The position numbers and the translations under genes were made by a program. The notes beneath the pieces were generated by a model. It was given only the letters and a program-made list of their open reading frames with translations. It searched no databases and was not told the origin of the DNA. Shown in pieces: positions 1 to 7,035 of a stretch of DNA of 36,155 bases (the stretch's first letter is position 1; every line of letters starts with the position of its first letter). Location of the stretch: positions 1 to 36,155 of the forward strand of contig DATAJQ010000048.1 in assembly GCA_036262095.1 (NCBI GenBank). Reading direction: 5' to 3'. Source of the DNA: Terrimonas_A sp036262095. GTDB lineage: Bacteria; Bacteroidota; Bacteroidia; Chitinophagales; Chitinophagaceae.

Positions 1-548
1 CCCATTACCAGCTTTGGGAAAAAGGAAAGGAATAAAAGATAATCGCTGAATTTCTTTGCCGGTTCAAACTGGCCGCGATACACATCAATGGTATAGCTGA
101 GGTTTTCAAACGTGTAAAAAGAAATACCCACCGGAAGCAGGATGTTCAATGGGTTGAAGCCCGCATGGAACAGGTCATTGCTGACAGAAATAAAGAAATT
201 GGTGTACTTGAAATAAAACAGCAAACCCAGGTTGAAAATAATGCTGCAGATCAGCAGCGCTTTCTTTTTTACTTTATTCGTTTGCCGGAAAATGGCATTG
301 GACAAAACAAAATCTACAATGGCCGAGAGAATAACCAGCCCTACAAAATAACCACTGGCTTTATAAAAAAAATAAAGGGAAAAAAAGCAAAAAATATAAC
401 GGCGCACTTTAAAGTTGTTCCGGAAACTGTAATACAGTGCAATGAAAATGGCAAAAAAGAAAACAAAGAACCCGTTATTAAATAACAATGGGTTGTCCTT
501 GTCATATAAAAATTGTTTCCAAAAAGCATCTAATTCAAACAAAGGCAT
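1..548 (-). CDS. MBOAT family O-acyltransferase, N-terminal part (runs off the window)
   Basis: An open frame starts at the ATG at 548-546 and stays open to the window edge, giving about 182 residues of a longer protein. It is very hydrophobic, with a hydrophobic segment (NGFFVFFFAIFIALYYSF) from about residue 20 and several more after it. Two stretches fit the AlgI/DltB-like MBOAT family: FYTFENLSYTIDVYRG and, at the edge, FSDYLLFLSFFPKLVMG. The catalytic histidine expected further on lies outside the window. Family members move acyl groups, usually acetyl, across the membrane onto exported polysaccharides. An SGNH hydrolase lies directly upstream on the same strand, a pairing typical of polysaccharide O-acetylation. 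The substrate is unknown. A -7 promoter element at 609-616 suggests the gene can also be transcribed separately. Confidence 0.85.
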   Translation of the reverse strand, partial: MPLFELDAFWKQFLYDKDNPLLFNNGFFVFFFAIFIALYYSFRNNFKVRRYIFCFFSLYFFYKASGYFVGLVILSAIVDFVLSNAIFRQTNKVKKKALLICSIIFNLGLLFYFKYTNFFISVSNDLFHAGFNPLNILLPVGISFYTFENLSYTIDVYRGQFEPAKKFSDYLLFLSFFPKLVM

Positions 549-608
549 ACAGGCGACCCATTATTCTGCAATAAACGTCAATTCTTGATAATTATTAGAA
601 TGTAGAAA

Positions 609-616
609 CAAAAGTA
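609..616 (-). promoter_or_regulatory. Bacteroidota -7 promoter element before the MBOAT gene
   Basis: On the minus strand the sequence reads TACTTTTG, an exact match to TAnnTTTG. It would place the transcript start about 50 bases before the MBOAT start codon. No TTG -33 element lies at the normal distance, so this is a partial promoter match. Confidence 0.35.
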
Positions 617-681
617 TATTTAAATTCTTTTGGCACATAAGTTCCCAAACACGTATGACACCATCCATCCCAAAACCGCCC

Positions 682-729
682 TTCCCGTCTTCCCGCCTTA
701 CCGGTAAAAATTTACCGGGAAGACGGGAA
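682..729. repeat. 14-bp inverted repeat with a second palindrome nested inside
   Basis: The arms 682-695 and 716-729 are perfect complements (TTCCCGTCTTCCCG and its reverse complement). A second palindrome, CCGGTAAA at 701-708 and TTTACCGG at 711-718, overlaps the right arm, so the two folds exclude each other. It lies between the SGNH and MBOAT genes. No T-run follows on the minus strand, so it is not a textbook terminator. It may be a REP-like element or a folding switch. Confidence 0.6.
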
Positions 730-781
730 AGAGTCACTTTTATAGAAAGAACAAAAACTAATTGTAAAAAGTACATCAGCC

Positions 782-2125
782 TTACTTCGTGTACTTCTGC
801 AAGTCCCGCATGATCGCATCAAAAAGGTGGTGAGCCAGCACTTCCGCTCCCCGGTGATTCGGGTGAACATAGTCCTGGTTGGCAAGAGAAGGTTTCATCC
901 TGGCCCATTCCACAATGGAATTGGCGCCGCCCATGGCTGCAAACTGGTTGTAAAAGCTGCTGTTCGTTTCGTAAGCAAGCAGGGCCTGCACTTTCACCAG
1001 CGAGTCGATACCGACAGCAGATTTATATTCATCACCATAGCGGAAAGCCCGGTCGGCCGTGCTTACCAGCAGGAAATCGCTGGCGGGGAAACAGTTCCTC
1101 AGTTTCTTTACTACCGGCAACATTACCCGGGCATACCAACTGAAGTTTTTGTCATTCGGACGGAACAGCAGGTTCACACCATATTGAAAAATGATCAGGT
1201 CATAAGGGTTGTCCTGCGCTACTGCACTCAGAAAAGCAGAATCAATCCTGGCAAACTCAATACCGGTAATCCCTCTGAAAGAAAAATTGTCGACGATGAC
1301 ACCCGATTCGGATTCAAAGGAAATACCGTATACAGGCAGTTGCGGGTCGCTTAAGCCCAGTTTTACAAAGCGGCTCGCATCATTTCCCAGCGATACACTG
1401 TTAAACGGTTTGTTTGGATGAATAGTAGTGGAGCTGTTGTTAACAGTTATATTCACCGGTGCTGATACAGGGCCGCAAAGCAATGACTTTTCCAGGATGG
1501 CTGTGCTGTCCTTCACCGTTTGATCAGTCATTTGCACAGAACCGCCACTGGTACGGAAAAGATGGCCGGACAAATAGAGATGGTTGGATTTTCCTTCTTT
1601 GAAGTTCTCTTCTTCCCAGTTGCCGGTACTGCTGGTTGAAACGGTTTGCCTGAATTTGGCAACGGGTGATTTTATAGGAACAAAGCCTACTCCACTACCG
1701 CCGAATGCTTGCTGCAGCAACTGCCGGAAGGTTTGAGTGAGCAGATCGCCTTCAATCATACTGTCGCCGAAATAAGCGATCCTTACTTTTCTTTTTTGTC
1801 CGCCACGCAATGCCTGCAATTTTTCCAGGAATCCTTGCATAGACGCTACGGTGGTATCGGCATTAAAATCGGTGATAAGCCTTGGTTGCCGGTAAAGTGT
1901 GAACTCTTTACTGGGGATTTTTTCCACTACTACGGGAATAATATTGCTGTCGGGAAGGGCAGCGGCTTGCGTGGTATCTTTTGCCGGCTTTACCAGGTCG
2001 CCCACGAGGTTAACACGATTGAAGGGCATCCATTCAAATCCTAAAAAAATTCCGGCAACCGAGATAAACAGGAATAATCCGACACTATACACCACAAACA
2101 GGAAAACACGGCGGCTGCTGTTCAT
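782..2125 (-). CDS. Membrane-anchored SGNH/GDSL-type hydrolase (putative polysaccharide acetyl transferase or esterase)
   Basis: This 447-residue protein has a short cytoplasmic start, one membrane segment at about residues 8-28 (FLFVVYSVGLFLFISVAGIF) and a long extracytoplasmic part. The block I serine motif of SGNH hydrolases is seen as RIAYFGDSMIEGD near residue 120. The block V Asp/His pair is seen as DYVHPNHRG near the C-terminus. FQYGVN near residue 315 may be the block III Asn region. SGNH proteins of this kind next to MBOAT genes usually add or remove acetyl groups on exported polysaccharides, like AlgJ/AlgX or PatB, with MBOAT supplying the acyl group. The gene follows the glucosaminidase gene by seven bases and probably shares its transcript. 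Catalytic class and polymer are inferred. Confidence 0.82.
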   Translation of the reverse strand: MNSSRRVFLFVVYSVGLFLFISVAGIFLGFEWMPFNRVNLVGDLVKPAKDTTQAAALPDSNIIPVVVEKIPSKEFTLYRQPRLITDFNADTTVASMQGFLEKLQALRGGQKRKVRIAYFGDSMIEGDLLTQTFRQLLQQAFGGSGVGFVPIKSPVAKFRQTVSTSSTGNWEEENFKEGKSNHLYLSGHLFRTSGGSVQMTDQTVKDSTAILEKSLLCGPVSAPVNITVNNSSTTIHPNKPFNSVSLGNDASRFVKLGLSDPQLPVYGISFESESGVIVDNFSFRGITGIEFARIDSAFLSAVAQDNPYDLIIFQYGVNLLFRPNDKNFSWYARVMLPVVKKLRNCFPASDFLLVSTADRAFRYGDEYKSAVGIDSLVKVQALLAYETNSSFYNQFAAMGGANSIVEWARMKPSLANQDYVHPNHRGAEVLAHHLFDAIMRDLQKYTK

Positions 2126-2132
2126 AAATCAA

Positions 2133-2690
2133 CTAATGATGGGTAGTAGAAAGTTTATTTTTTCGTATGGCGCCGTTAATCCTTTTTTTCCATTCTTCGG
2201 GCATTTCAGAATAGCCGGTCTTGCTGATCGCATCAACCCAAACACGGTAGTCTTTATTTCCTTTAAGTGTTGAATAAAATTTGCGCCGGGAAAGCAGCCC
2301 GCAGAAATCTACATAAGAGTCTGCAATCTTGCTGTACTGCTTATAACGGCTTTTTATTCCCTTTGTTTTGAGCAGGTTATTTTTTCCTACGATCCCGAAA
2401 TGATTGTTGAGCAACTTGGCATTGCGGCTGGTGCCAGAGCCTGATTCAACAATGGCTACGCCGAGTATAACGGCAGCGGGCACTTCATAAACCGCTGCGA
2501 GGGAGTCGGCAAGGGGTCTGTATTTTTTTACATATTTCGATTGGGCCTGCAGGCCTTGAACAGCGAAAATGCAAAGAAGGACCAGAATCCCGGTCCACCG
2601 CCTGGTAATGCCATTATCCGCATAAGTAGCGTTATTCACGCCATTCGCATCAGCAGCATTATTCGCATAATTAGCGTTAAGAAGGGTCAT
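2133..2690 (-). CDS. GH73-like glucosaminidase domain protein (peptidoglycan hydrolase)
   Basis: The protein is 185 residues from the ATG at 2690. A hydrophobic signal-like segment at about 32-50 ends in LQAQ, so the mature protein is probably exported. The remainder matches the FlgJ/GH73 glucosaminidase family: ILGVAIVESGSGTS carries the likely catalytic Glu82, followed by NNHFGIVGK and ADSYVDFCGLLSRRKFY, which fit the rest of the fold. Such enzymes cut the beta-1,4 bond after N-acetylglucosamine in peptidoglycan. The first 30 residues are an Asn/Ala-rich leader built on a 45-base duplication, unusual ahead of a signal sequence. A GTG codon at residue 18 (2639) is an alternative start. The SGNH gene begins seven bases downstream. 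Confidence 0.8.
   Translation of the reverse strand: MTLLNANYANNAADANGVNNATYADNGITRRWTGILVLLCIFAVQGLQAQSKYVKKYRPLADSLAAVYEVPAAVILGVAIVESGSGTSRNAKLLNNHFGIVGKNNLLKTKGIKSRYKQYSKIADSYVDFCGLLSRRKFYSTLKGNKDYRVWVDAISKTGYSEMPEEWKKRINGAIRKNKLSTTHH
2612..2679. repeat. Partial 45-bp tandem duplication in the glucosaminidase leader
   Basis: Positions 2612-2634 and 2657-2679 match at 21 of 23 bases with a 45-base offset. Since 45 is 15 codons, the frame is kept and the encoded leader repeats NANYANN / NATYADN. Confidence 0.6.
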
Positions 2691-2799
2691 TTGGTGGTAA
2701 ATATAATATTCAGGGTGCTATTTTGCAATCGGGAGCCTTTATACAAAAAACCTTGCCACGGGCAGCGCGCAATCGTTTATTTTGCAAAAAATTACACAG

Positions 2800-3504
2800 A
2801 TGGAAACAAGAATGATGGTAAGCGGAGACAGTGAATTGCAGGAAATTGCCATACCTGATCATCAGCCGCAGAATAAAGTGGTCCGTTTTGTGGCCATATT
2901 GCTTTCCTATATTTTCCATCCTCTTTTTGTGCCGGTGTATATGATATGGTTCCTGCTGAGCACGCAACCGTATATGTTTGCACAGTTCTCTCCGGCCGAT
3001 AAAGCCATTGCATTGCTGCGTTTTTTTATCATTTATAGTTTTTTCCCATTGGTAACGGTGTTGCTGGCAAAAGGACTTGGGTTTTTGAACTCCATTTTTT
3101 TAAAAACCCAAAAGGAGCGGATCATTCCTTATGTGGCGTCCAATGTGTATTATTTCTGGATGTGTTATGTGTTGCGGAATCAGCCTGAGTTTCCCAAAGA
3201 AGCGATCATTCTTTCAATGGCCATTTTTATTGCATCCAGCGGCGGGCTTATTGCCAATATATATATGAAGGTGAGCATGCATGCCATGGGGATGGGCATA
3301 CTGGTGGCTTTTGTGGCCATGCTGGCTTTGAGCCAGGCTACCAATTACACGCTTTTTCTTTCTATAGCGCTTCTTATTGCAGGACTGGTTTGTACGGCCA
3401 GGCTGATCGTGTCGGACCATACCCAAGCGGAGATCTATACCGGTTTGCTGATCGGGGTTCTCTCTTTGGTAGCAGCTATAGGAGCCGATAGAATTCTACC
3501 CTAA
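2800..3504 (+). CDS. PAP2-like multi-pass membrane protein
   Basis: The 234-residue protein starts at the ATG at 2800; an in-frame TTG at 2782 has no support. It has about five or six membrane segments, the first being FVAILLSYIFHPLFVPVYMIW. It keeps scattered elements of the PAP2 phosphatase signature: KTQKERIIPY resembles motif 1, SMHAMG carries a possible motif 2 His, and ARLIVSDHTQAEIYTG resembles the motif 3 R-(x)5-H. The canonical PSGH core is absent, so it is a divergent member, perhaps acting on a lipid phosphate such as undecaprenyl diphosphate, or inactive. It is transcribed away from the cell-surface genes at 782-2690. Substrate and activity are inferred only. Confidence 0.65.
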   Translation: METRMMVSGDSELQEIAIPDHQPQNKVVRFVAILLSYIFHPLFVPVYMIWFLLSTQPYMFAQFSPADKAIALLRFFIIYSFFPLVTVLLAKGLGFLNSIFLKTQKERIIPYVASNVYYFWMCYVLRNQPEFPKEAIILSMAIFIASSGGLIANIYMKVSMHAMGMGILVAFVAMLALSQATNYTLFLSIALLIAGLVCTARLIVSDHTQAEIYTGLLIGVLSLVAAIGADRILP

Positions 3505-3562
3505 GCTAAAAATAGGGCCGGAAATAATCCAAAAAATATTAGCAACGTATTACTAAATCATT

Positions 3563-3570
3563 TAGTTTTG
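3563..3570 (+). promoter_or_regulatory. -7 promoter element before recA
   Basis: TAGTTTTG is an exact TAnnTTTG match 51 bases before the recA ATG. No TTG lies at the expected -33 distance. No SOS-box-like palindrome was recognised near it. Confidence 0.4.
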
Positions 3571-3621
3571 CTTTGTTCATAACATTTTTAGCCCGGCACT
3601 ACGTAAATCCTAATTTTGGAC

Positions 3622-4653
3622 ATGGCAAAAACAGAAAAATCTACCGATATGTCAAGCAATAACGAGAAATTAAAAGCTTTAAAGCTTACCATGGATAAAA
3701 TCGAAAAAGATTTTGGTAAGGGGAGCGTAATGATGATGAATGAGCGGGGTGAAGTGCAGCAGGAAGTAGTGTCCACCGGTTCTATAGGCCTGGATGTTGC
3801 CCTGGGTATTGGTGGTTTACCAAGAGGTCGTGTGATCGAGATCTACGGCCCTGAATCTTCCGGTAAAACCACTATCGCTACGCACGTTATTGCTGAAGCA
3901 CAGAAAAAGGGTGGTATGTGCGCGATCATTGATGCTGAGCATGCTTTTGACAGTTCCTATGCCCAGAAGCTGGGTGTGGATGTGGACAACCTGCTGATCT
4001 CTCAGCCTGATTACGGTGAGCAGGCGTTGGAGATTGCCGACCGCCTGATCCTTTCCGGGGCATTGGATGTAGTAGTAATCGACTCTGTAGCGGCCCTGGT
4101 ACCAAAAGGCGAACTGGAAGGAGAAATGGGAGACAGTAAAATGGGCCTGCAGGCCAGGCTGATGAGCCAGGCTTTGCGTAAGCTCACTGCAACCATTTCC
4201 AAAACAAATACCATCTGTATCTTCATCAACCAGCTCCGGGAAAAGATCGGGGTAATGTTTGGTAATCCTGAAACAACTACCGGTGGTAATGCCCTGAAGT
4301 TTTATGCTTCTGTAAGGCTCGATATCCGTCGCAGTTCTCAGATCAAAGACGGGGATGAAGCAATAGGCAACCGTGTAAAGGTAAAAGTCGTTAAGAATAA
4401 AGTAGCTCCTCCGTTCAGGGCTGCAGAATTCGATATCATTTTCGGTGAAGGAATTTCCAAAACCGGGGAGATCATTGACATGGGCGTGGAATTAGGCATC
4501 GTACAAAAAAGCGGGTCCTGGTTTAGCTACAACAGTGATAAACTCGGACAGGGCAGGGATGCAGTTAAACAACTTTTAATCGATAATCCCGAACTGGCCA
4601 AAGAAATTGAAGCAAAGATCCGGGAGAAAATTAAAGAAGTACAAGCGGCTTAA
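3622..4653 (+). CDS. recA: Recombinase RecA
   Basis: The 343-residue protein is full length for RecA. The ATG at 3622 gives MAKTEKSTDMSS; an upstream in-frame TTG at 3616 adds only two residues and is less likely. The Walker A motif GPESSGKT is at about 76-83 and the catalytic Glu is in IDAEHAFD near 106. The L1/L2 DNA-binding region is intact, including MGLQARLMSQALRKL, FINQLREKIGVMFG and PETTTGGNALKFYASVR. RecA forms ATP-dependent filaments on single-stranded DNA for homologous recombination and triggers the SOS response where a LexA repressor exists. The gene stands alone between its own -7 element and a strong terminator. Confidence 0.98.
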   Translation: MAKTEKSTDMSSNNEKLKALKLTMDKIEKDFGKGSVMMMNERGEVQQEVVSTGSIGLDVALGIGGLPRGRVIEIYGPESSGKTTIATHVIAEAQKKGGMCAIIDAEHAFDSSYAQKLGVDVDNLLISQPDYGEQALEIADRLILSGALDVVVIDSVAALVPKGELEGEMGDSKMGLQARLMSQALRKLTATISKTNTICIFINQLREKIGVMFGNPETTTGGNALKFYASVRLDIRRSSQIKDGDEAIGNRVKVKVVKNKVAPPFRAAEFDIIFGEGISKTGEIIDMGVELGIVQKSGSWFSYNSDKLGQGRDAVKQLLIDNPELAKEIEAKIREKIKEVQAA

Positions 4654-4707
4654 AGTTTTCATTTGTAGGCCTTTGGCCTATGGATGGGTTAGTAAAATAA
4701 AAGCTGT

Positions 4708-4733
4708 CTGCCTTAAAGCAGGCAGTTTTTTTT
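4708..4733 (+). terminator. Rho-independent terminator after recA
   Basis: The stem CTGCCT (4708-4713) pairs with AGGCAG (4720-4725) across a six-base loop and is followed by eight T residues (4726-4733). A smaller hairpin, TAGGCC-TTT-GGCCTA at 4666-4680, lies just ahead of it. Confidence 0.85.
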
Positions 4734-4778
4734 ATATATTTTATGAACCGGTTAGCAGACTTCAATGTTTAAACATTA

Positions 4779-4786
4779 TATATTTG
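4779..4786 (+). promoter_or_regulatory. -7 element with flanking palindromes before the OB-fold/YceI pair
   Basis: TATATTTG matches TAnnTTTG and would start transcription about 44 bases before the ATG at 4837. Two copies of GTTTAAAC (4767-4774 and 4822-4829) sit on either side, 55 bases apart. An imperfect inverted repeat (4746-4760 with 4786-4800) spans the element. This layout could be an operator. Confidence 0.4.
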
Positions 4787-4836
4787 TCTACCAAACCGGT
4801 GAACCAAGTCGACGGCTTAACGTTTAAACAAATCTC

Positions 4837-5307
4837 ATGATACCTGACAAAAAGAAAAACCCCTGGATGAAAAGGGTTTTGTGGTCCATTTTTGCATTGG
4901 TAGTAATTGCTGCCGGCATTTATTGGTATGTGGCTACCGAAAAATTTGCCGATACTGATACGGTAAAAGCAGATTTCACAGTAAATGCTATTGACTTTAT
5001 TCGGGAATTTCAAGGGAACGATAGCGCTGCGAATGCAAAATACAAGGATAAAATTGTGATCGTGAATGGCACAGTTTCTGCCGTAGAGCCGGCCGATTCA
5101 GCCTCAATGAATATTAAATTTATAGATACGACCACTGGCTCTTATGCCATTTTCGCTTTCCAGGAACAGCATCTTGCTGAAGCAAAAGCAGTAAAAGAAG
5201 GAGATATTGTCTCCATAAAAGGCTCCTTTAGCGGAGGCACATACAGCGAAATTCTCGGAGTAGAAAAAATAGATTTCAAACGAAGCGCACTCAATAAAAC
5301 CAAATAA
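4837..5307 (+). CDS. Membrane-anchored OB-fold (tRNA_anti-like) protein
   Basis: The 156-residue protein has a basic start (KKKNPWMKR) and one membrane segment at about 13-30 (VLWSIFALVVIAAGIYWYV). The remainder resembles the small OB-fold proteins called tRNA_anti-like in Bacteroidota. IVIVNGTVSAVEPADS and GDIVSIKGSFSGGTYSEILG give the alternating strand pattern and the typical VxxxGxVS and GDxVxVKG turns. Ligand and function are unknown, and the family name does not imply tRNA binding. The outer part probably faces the periplasm. The YceI gene follows by 30 bases and probably shares the transcript, suggesting a common envelope role. Confidence 0.7.
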   Translation: MIPDKKKNPWMKRVLWSIFALVVIAAGIYWYVATEKFADTDTVKADFTVNAIDFIREFQGNDSAANAKYKDKIVIVNGTVSAVEPADSASMNIKFIDTTTGSYAIFAFQEQHLAEAKAVKEGDIVSIKGSFSGGTYSEILGVEKIDFKRSALNKTK

Positions 5308-5337
5308 CCAAACACCCTTCTAAAAAATAAACAAAAC

Positions 5338-5883
5338 ATGAAAAAAACGATCCTCGCATTAGCTTTAGTAGCAGTAACCGGCAGCCTGTTTGCCCAAAAA
5401 AAAACAACCACTTCTGCTACCGTAGCATTTGATGCAAGCACCGCAATTGATAACCTGCCCAAAGCAGAAAACAAAACAGTAGTGGCCGCTCTTGATCCTA
5501 AAACAGGTTCTGTAGCATTCGAAGCAACCGTTAAGAATTTTGCTTTCGCCAACCCTACTATCCAGCAACACTTTAATGGTGAAAAATGGATGGACTCCGA
5601 TAAATTCCCTTCCTTCATTTTCAAAGGAAATATCATTGATCCTGCTAAAGTTAATTTCACCAAAGACGGCTCTTACAATACAAACGTTGAAGGCTCTCTT
5701 TCTATAAAAGGCGTTGAACAAAAAGTTAAAGCCCCTGCAACGATCGTTGTAAAAGGCGGAGCAATCTCTGCTACTTCCAATTTCTCTGTCAAACTGACTG
5801 ATTTTGGTATTTCCGGCGCCCCTATCGATGCTGGTAAAGTGTCCAAAGAACCTAAGGTAACAGTAAGCGCAGATTTTAAATAA
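5338..5883 (+). CDS. YceI family periplasmic protein
   Basis: The 181-residue protein has a clear signal peptide (MKKTILALALVAVTGSLFAQ). The mature part fits the YceI lipocalin-like beta-barrel family: AFEATVKNFAFANPTIQQHF, then KWMDSDKFPSFIFKGNI (the MxxxxYPxxxF-type motif), then GSLSIKGVEQKVKAPATI. YceI proteins bind isoprenoid-type or other lipid-like ligands in the periplasm, but the ligand here is not known. The gene follows the OB-fold gene and ends at a strong terminator, so the two form a short operon. Confidence 0.85.
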   Translation: MKKTILALALVAVTGSLFAQKKTTTSATVAFDASTAIDNLPKAENKTVVAALDPKTGSVAFEATVKNFAFANPTIQQHFNGEKWMDSDKFPSFIFKGNIIDPAKVNFTKDGSYNTNVEGSLSIKGVEQKVKAPATIVVKGGAISATSNFSVKLTDFGISGAPIDAGKVSKEPKVTVSADFK

Positions 5884-5900
5884 GAAAGCACCTTACAAAA

Positions 5901-5944
5901 AATAAAACAGGCTGTCCTAAAAATTTGGGACAGCCTGTTTTATT
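5901..5944. terminator. 17-bp perfect hairpin terminator after the YceI gene
   Basis: Arms 5901-5917 and 5928-5944 are perfect complements around a ten-base loop. The A-rich outer left arm and T-rich outer right arm would let it act in either direction. Confidence 0.85.
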
Positions 5945-6070
5945 TAAATTTCTGATCATTCACATAATTCTGAGACCTTCATTTTTAAAACATCCCTTCC
6001 AGTTTATTCCCCGCTGTTTTCTTTCAACTCTTGGCTAAAGATTCTAACTTCCCGTTTTTAATCTTTAGCT

Positions 6071-6526
6071 ATGAGCAGCAGAATACTCAATGCCGTTAAA
6101 AGAATTGCACTGGTAGCCCACGACAACATGAAAGACGAACTCATCGATTGGGCCTACTTTAACCGGGAAGCCTTGTCCAAACATATCCTTTTTGCTACAG
6201 GCACCACCGGCACTTTACTTGAAGCCTCCCTGAAACAACCTATTTCAAAATTCCTCAGCGGCCCGCTCGGTGGCGACCAGCAAATAGGCGCCAGCATTGC
6301 TGAAGGAAAGCTGGACGTACTGATCTTTTTCTGGGACCCCATGGAAGCACAGCCTCATGATCCGGATATTAAAGCACTGCTTCGCGTGGCTGCCACCTGG
6401 AACATACCTACGGCCTGCAACCGCTCAACTGCTGATTTCATGCTTACATCCCCGCTGATGTATAACGAATACCAGCCGGTACTACCAGATTATTCTGCTT
6501 ATATCAACAGGAAAGCGAAACCCTGA
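6071..6526 (+). CDS. mgsA: Methylglyoxal synthase
   Basis: The 151-residue protein is full length and closely matches MgsA (EC 4.2.3.3), which converts dihydroxyacetone phosphate to methylglyoxal and phosphate. Known E. coli active-site residues are all present at a constant offset of two: His17 and Asp18 in ALVAHDNMK, Asp69 in SGPLGGDQQIG, Asp89 in FFWDP, and His96 and Asp99 in QPHDPDIK. The phosphate-binding ATGTTG (about 42-47) and ACNRSTADF are also intact. The enzyme is a bypass that relieves sugar-phosphate build-up. The gene stands alone and meets the lipoprotein gene tail to tail, four bases apart. Confidence 0.96.
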   Translation: MSSRILNAVKRIALVAHDNMKDELIDWAYFNREALSKHILFATGTTGTLLEASLKQPISKFLSGPLGGDQQIGASIAEGKLDVLIFFWDPMEAQPHDPDIKALLRVAATWNIPTACNRSTADFMLTSPLMYNEYQPVLPDYSAYINRKAKP

Positions 6527-6530
6527 TATG

Positions 6531-6929
6531 CTACTCGTGCATGCCAGTGCAAACTAACCGGCCTTCACCGTCAAGTGCGAGGTCAATAATCCTTGTTACC
6601 CAACCAGTACCCAGGGGAATCGTGAGTTTTATTTCAGAAGTTACCGGATTTATATCAATGCATGCATAGCAAACACCCACTGCGTTCACATCACACTCGT
6701 TATTCAATCTGTCGATCAGTGTAAGATAGGTATTGTGATGACCGTCGGGGTCTGTTGCTGTAGAAACTTGTGCATGAAGGTCTGACGCGAGGCGGTTAAC
6801 GATGTTCTTTACCATTGCCACATCGCCATTTTGCACCGCAATTCTCAACCCTTCACATCTTTTTGAATCGTCTTTATCACAGCCGAAAGCCAGGACAGAT
6901 ATTATTATCAATAACAGGATTTTCCTCAT
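6531..6929 (-). CDS. Small Cys-containing lipoprotein of unknown function
   Basis: I do not recognise a family. The start is set at the ATG at 6929, preceded by AAAGGAA; this gives 132 residues beginning MRKILLLIIISVLAFGCDKD, a good lipoprotein signal with Cys17. A longer frame from 6977 would put 16 extra residues ahead of the signal and is unlikely. The mature part has a helical stretch (LRIAVQNGDVAMVKNIVNRL) and a segment with three cysteines in NECDVNAVGVCYACIDI, followed by beta-rich sequence. Extra cysteines in a periplasmic lipoprotein suggest disulfides or a metal site, which is inference. Confidence 0.7.
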   Translation of the reverse strand: MRKILLLIIISVLAFGCDKDDSKRCEGLRIAVQNGDVAMVKNIVNRLASDLHAQVSTATDPDGHHNTYLTLIDRLNNECDVNAVGVCYACIDINPVTSEIKLTIPLGTGWVTRIIDLALDGEGRLVCTGMHE

Positions 6930-7019
6930 TTCCTTTGGTTTTGGTGATAGCGAGGCTGACAACCAAATTACCTGCAACGCTGCATGTTTTTTGCTGTTTT
7001 ACCCGTAGCCCAAATAAGG

Positions 7020-7027
7020 TAACTTTG
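7020..7027 (+). promoter_or_regulatory. -7 element immediately before uvrB
   Basis: TAACTTTG matches TAnnTTTG and ends only eight bases before the uvrB ATG. TTTT precedes it at 19 bases in place of TTTG. A start about seven bases past the element would make the uvrB mRNA leaderless or nearly so. Confidence 0.4.
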
Positions 7028-7035
7028 ACTAACCT

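Noticed and set aside
561..776. A 71-codon open frame on the minus strand between the SGNH and MBOAT genes
   Set aside because: It runs through the inverted repeat and has no domain or plausible composition.
2782..2799. Upstream TTG start for the PAP2-like protein
   Set aside because: It adds only six residues; the ATG at 2800 is simpler.
3616..3621. Upstream TTG start for recA
   Set aside because: The ATG two codons later gives the usual RecA beginning.
4746..4801. Attachment site of a mobile element
   Set aside because: There is no integrase, no tRNA and no second copy; operator-like function is more likely.
5142..5663. 173-codon minus-strand frame across the OB-fold and YceI genes
   Set aside because: It is antisense to two well-supported genes.
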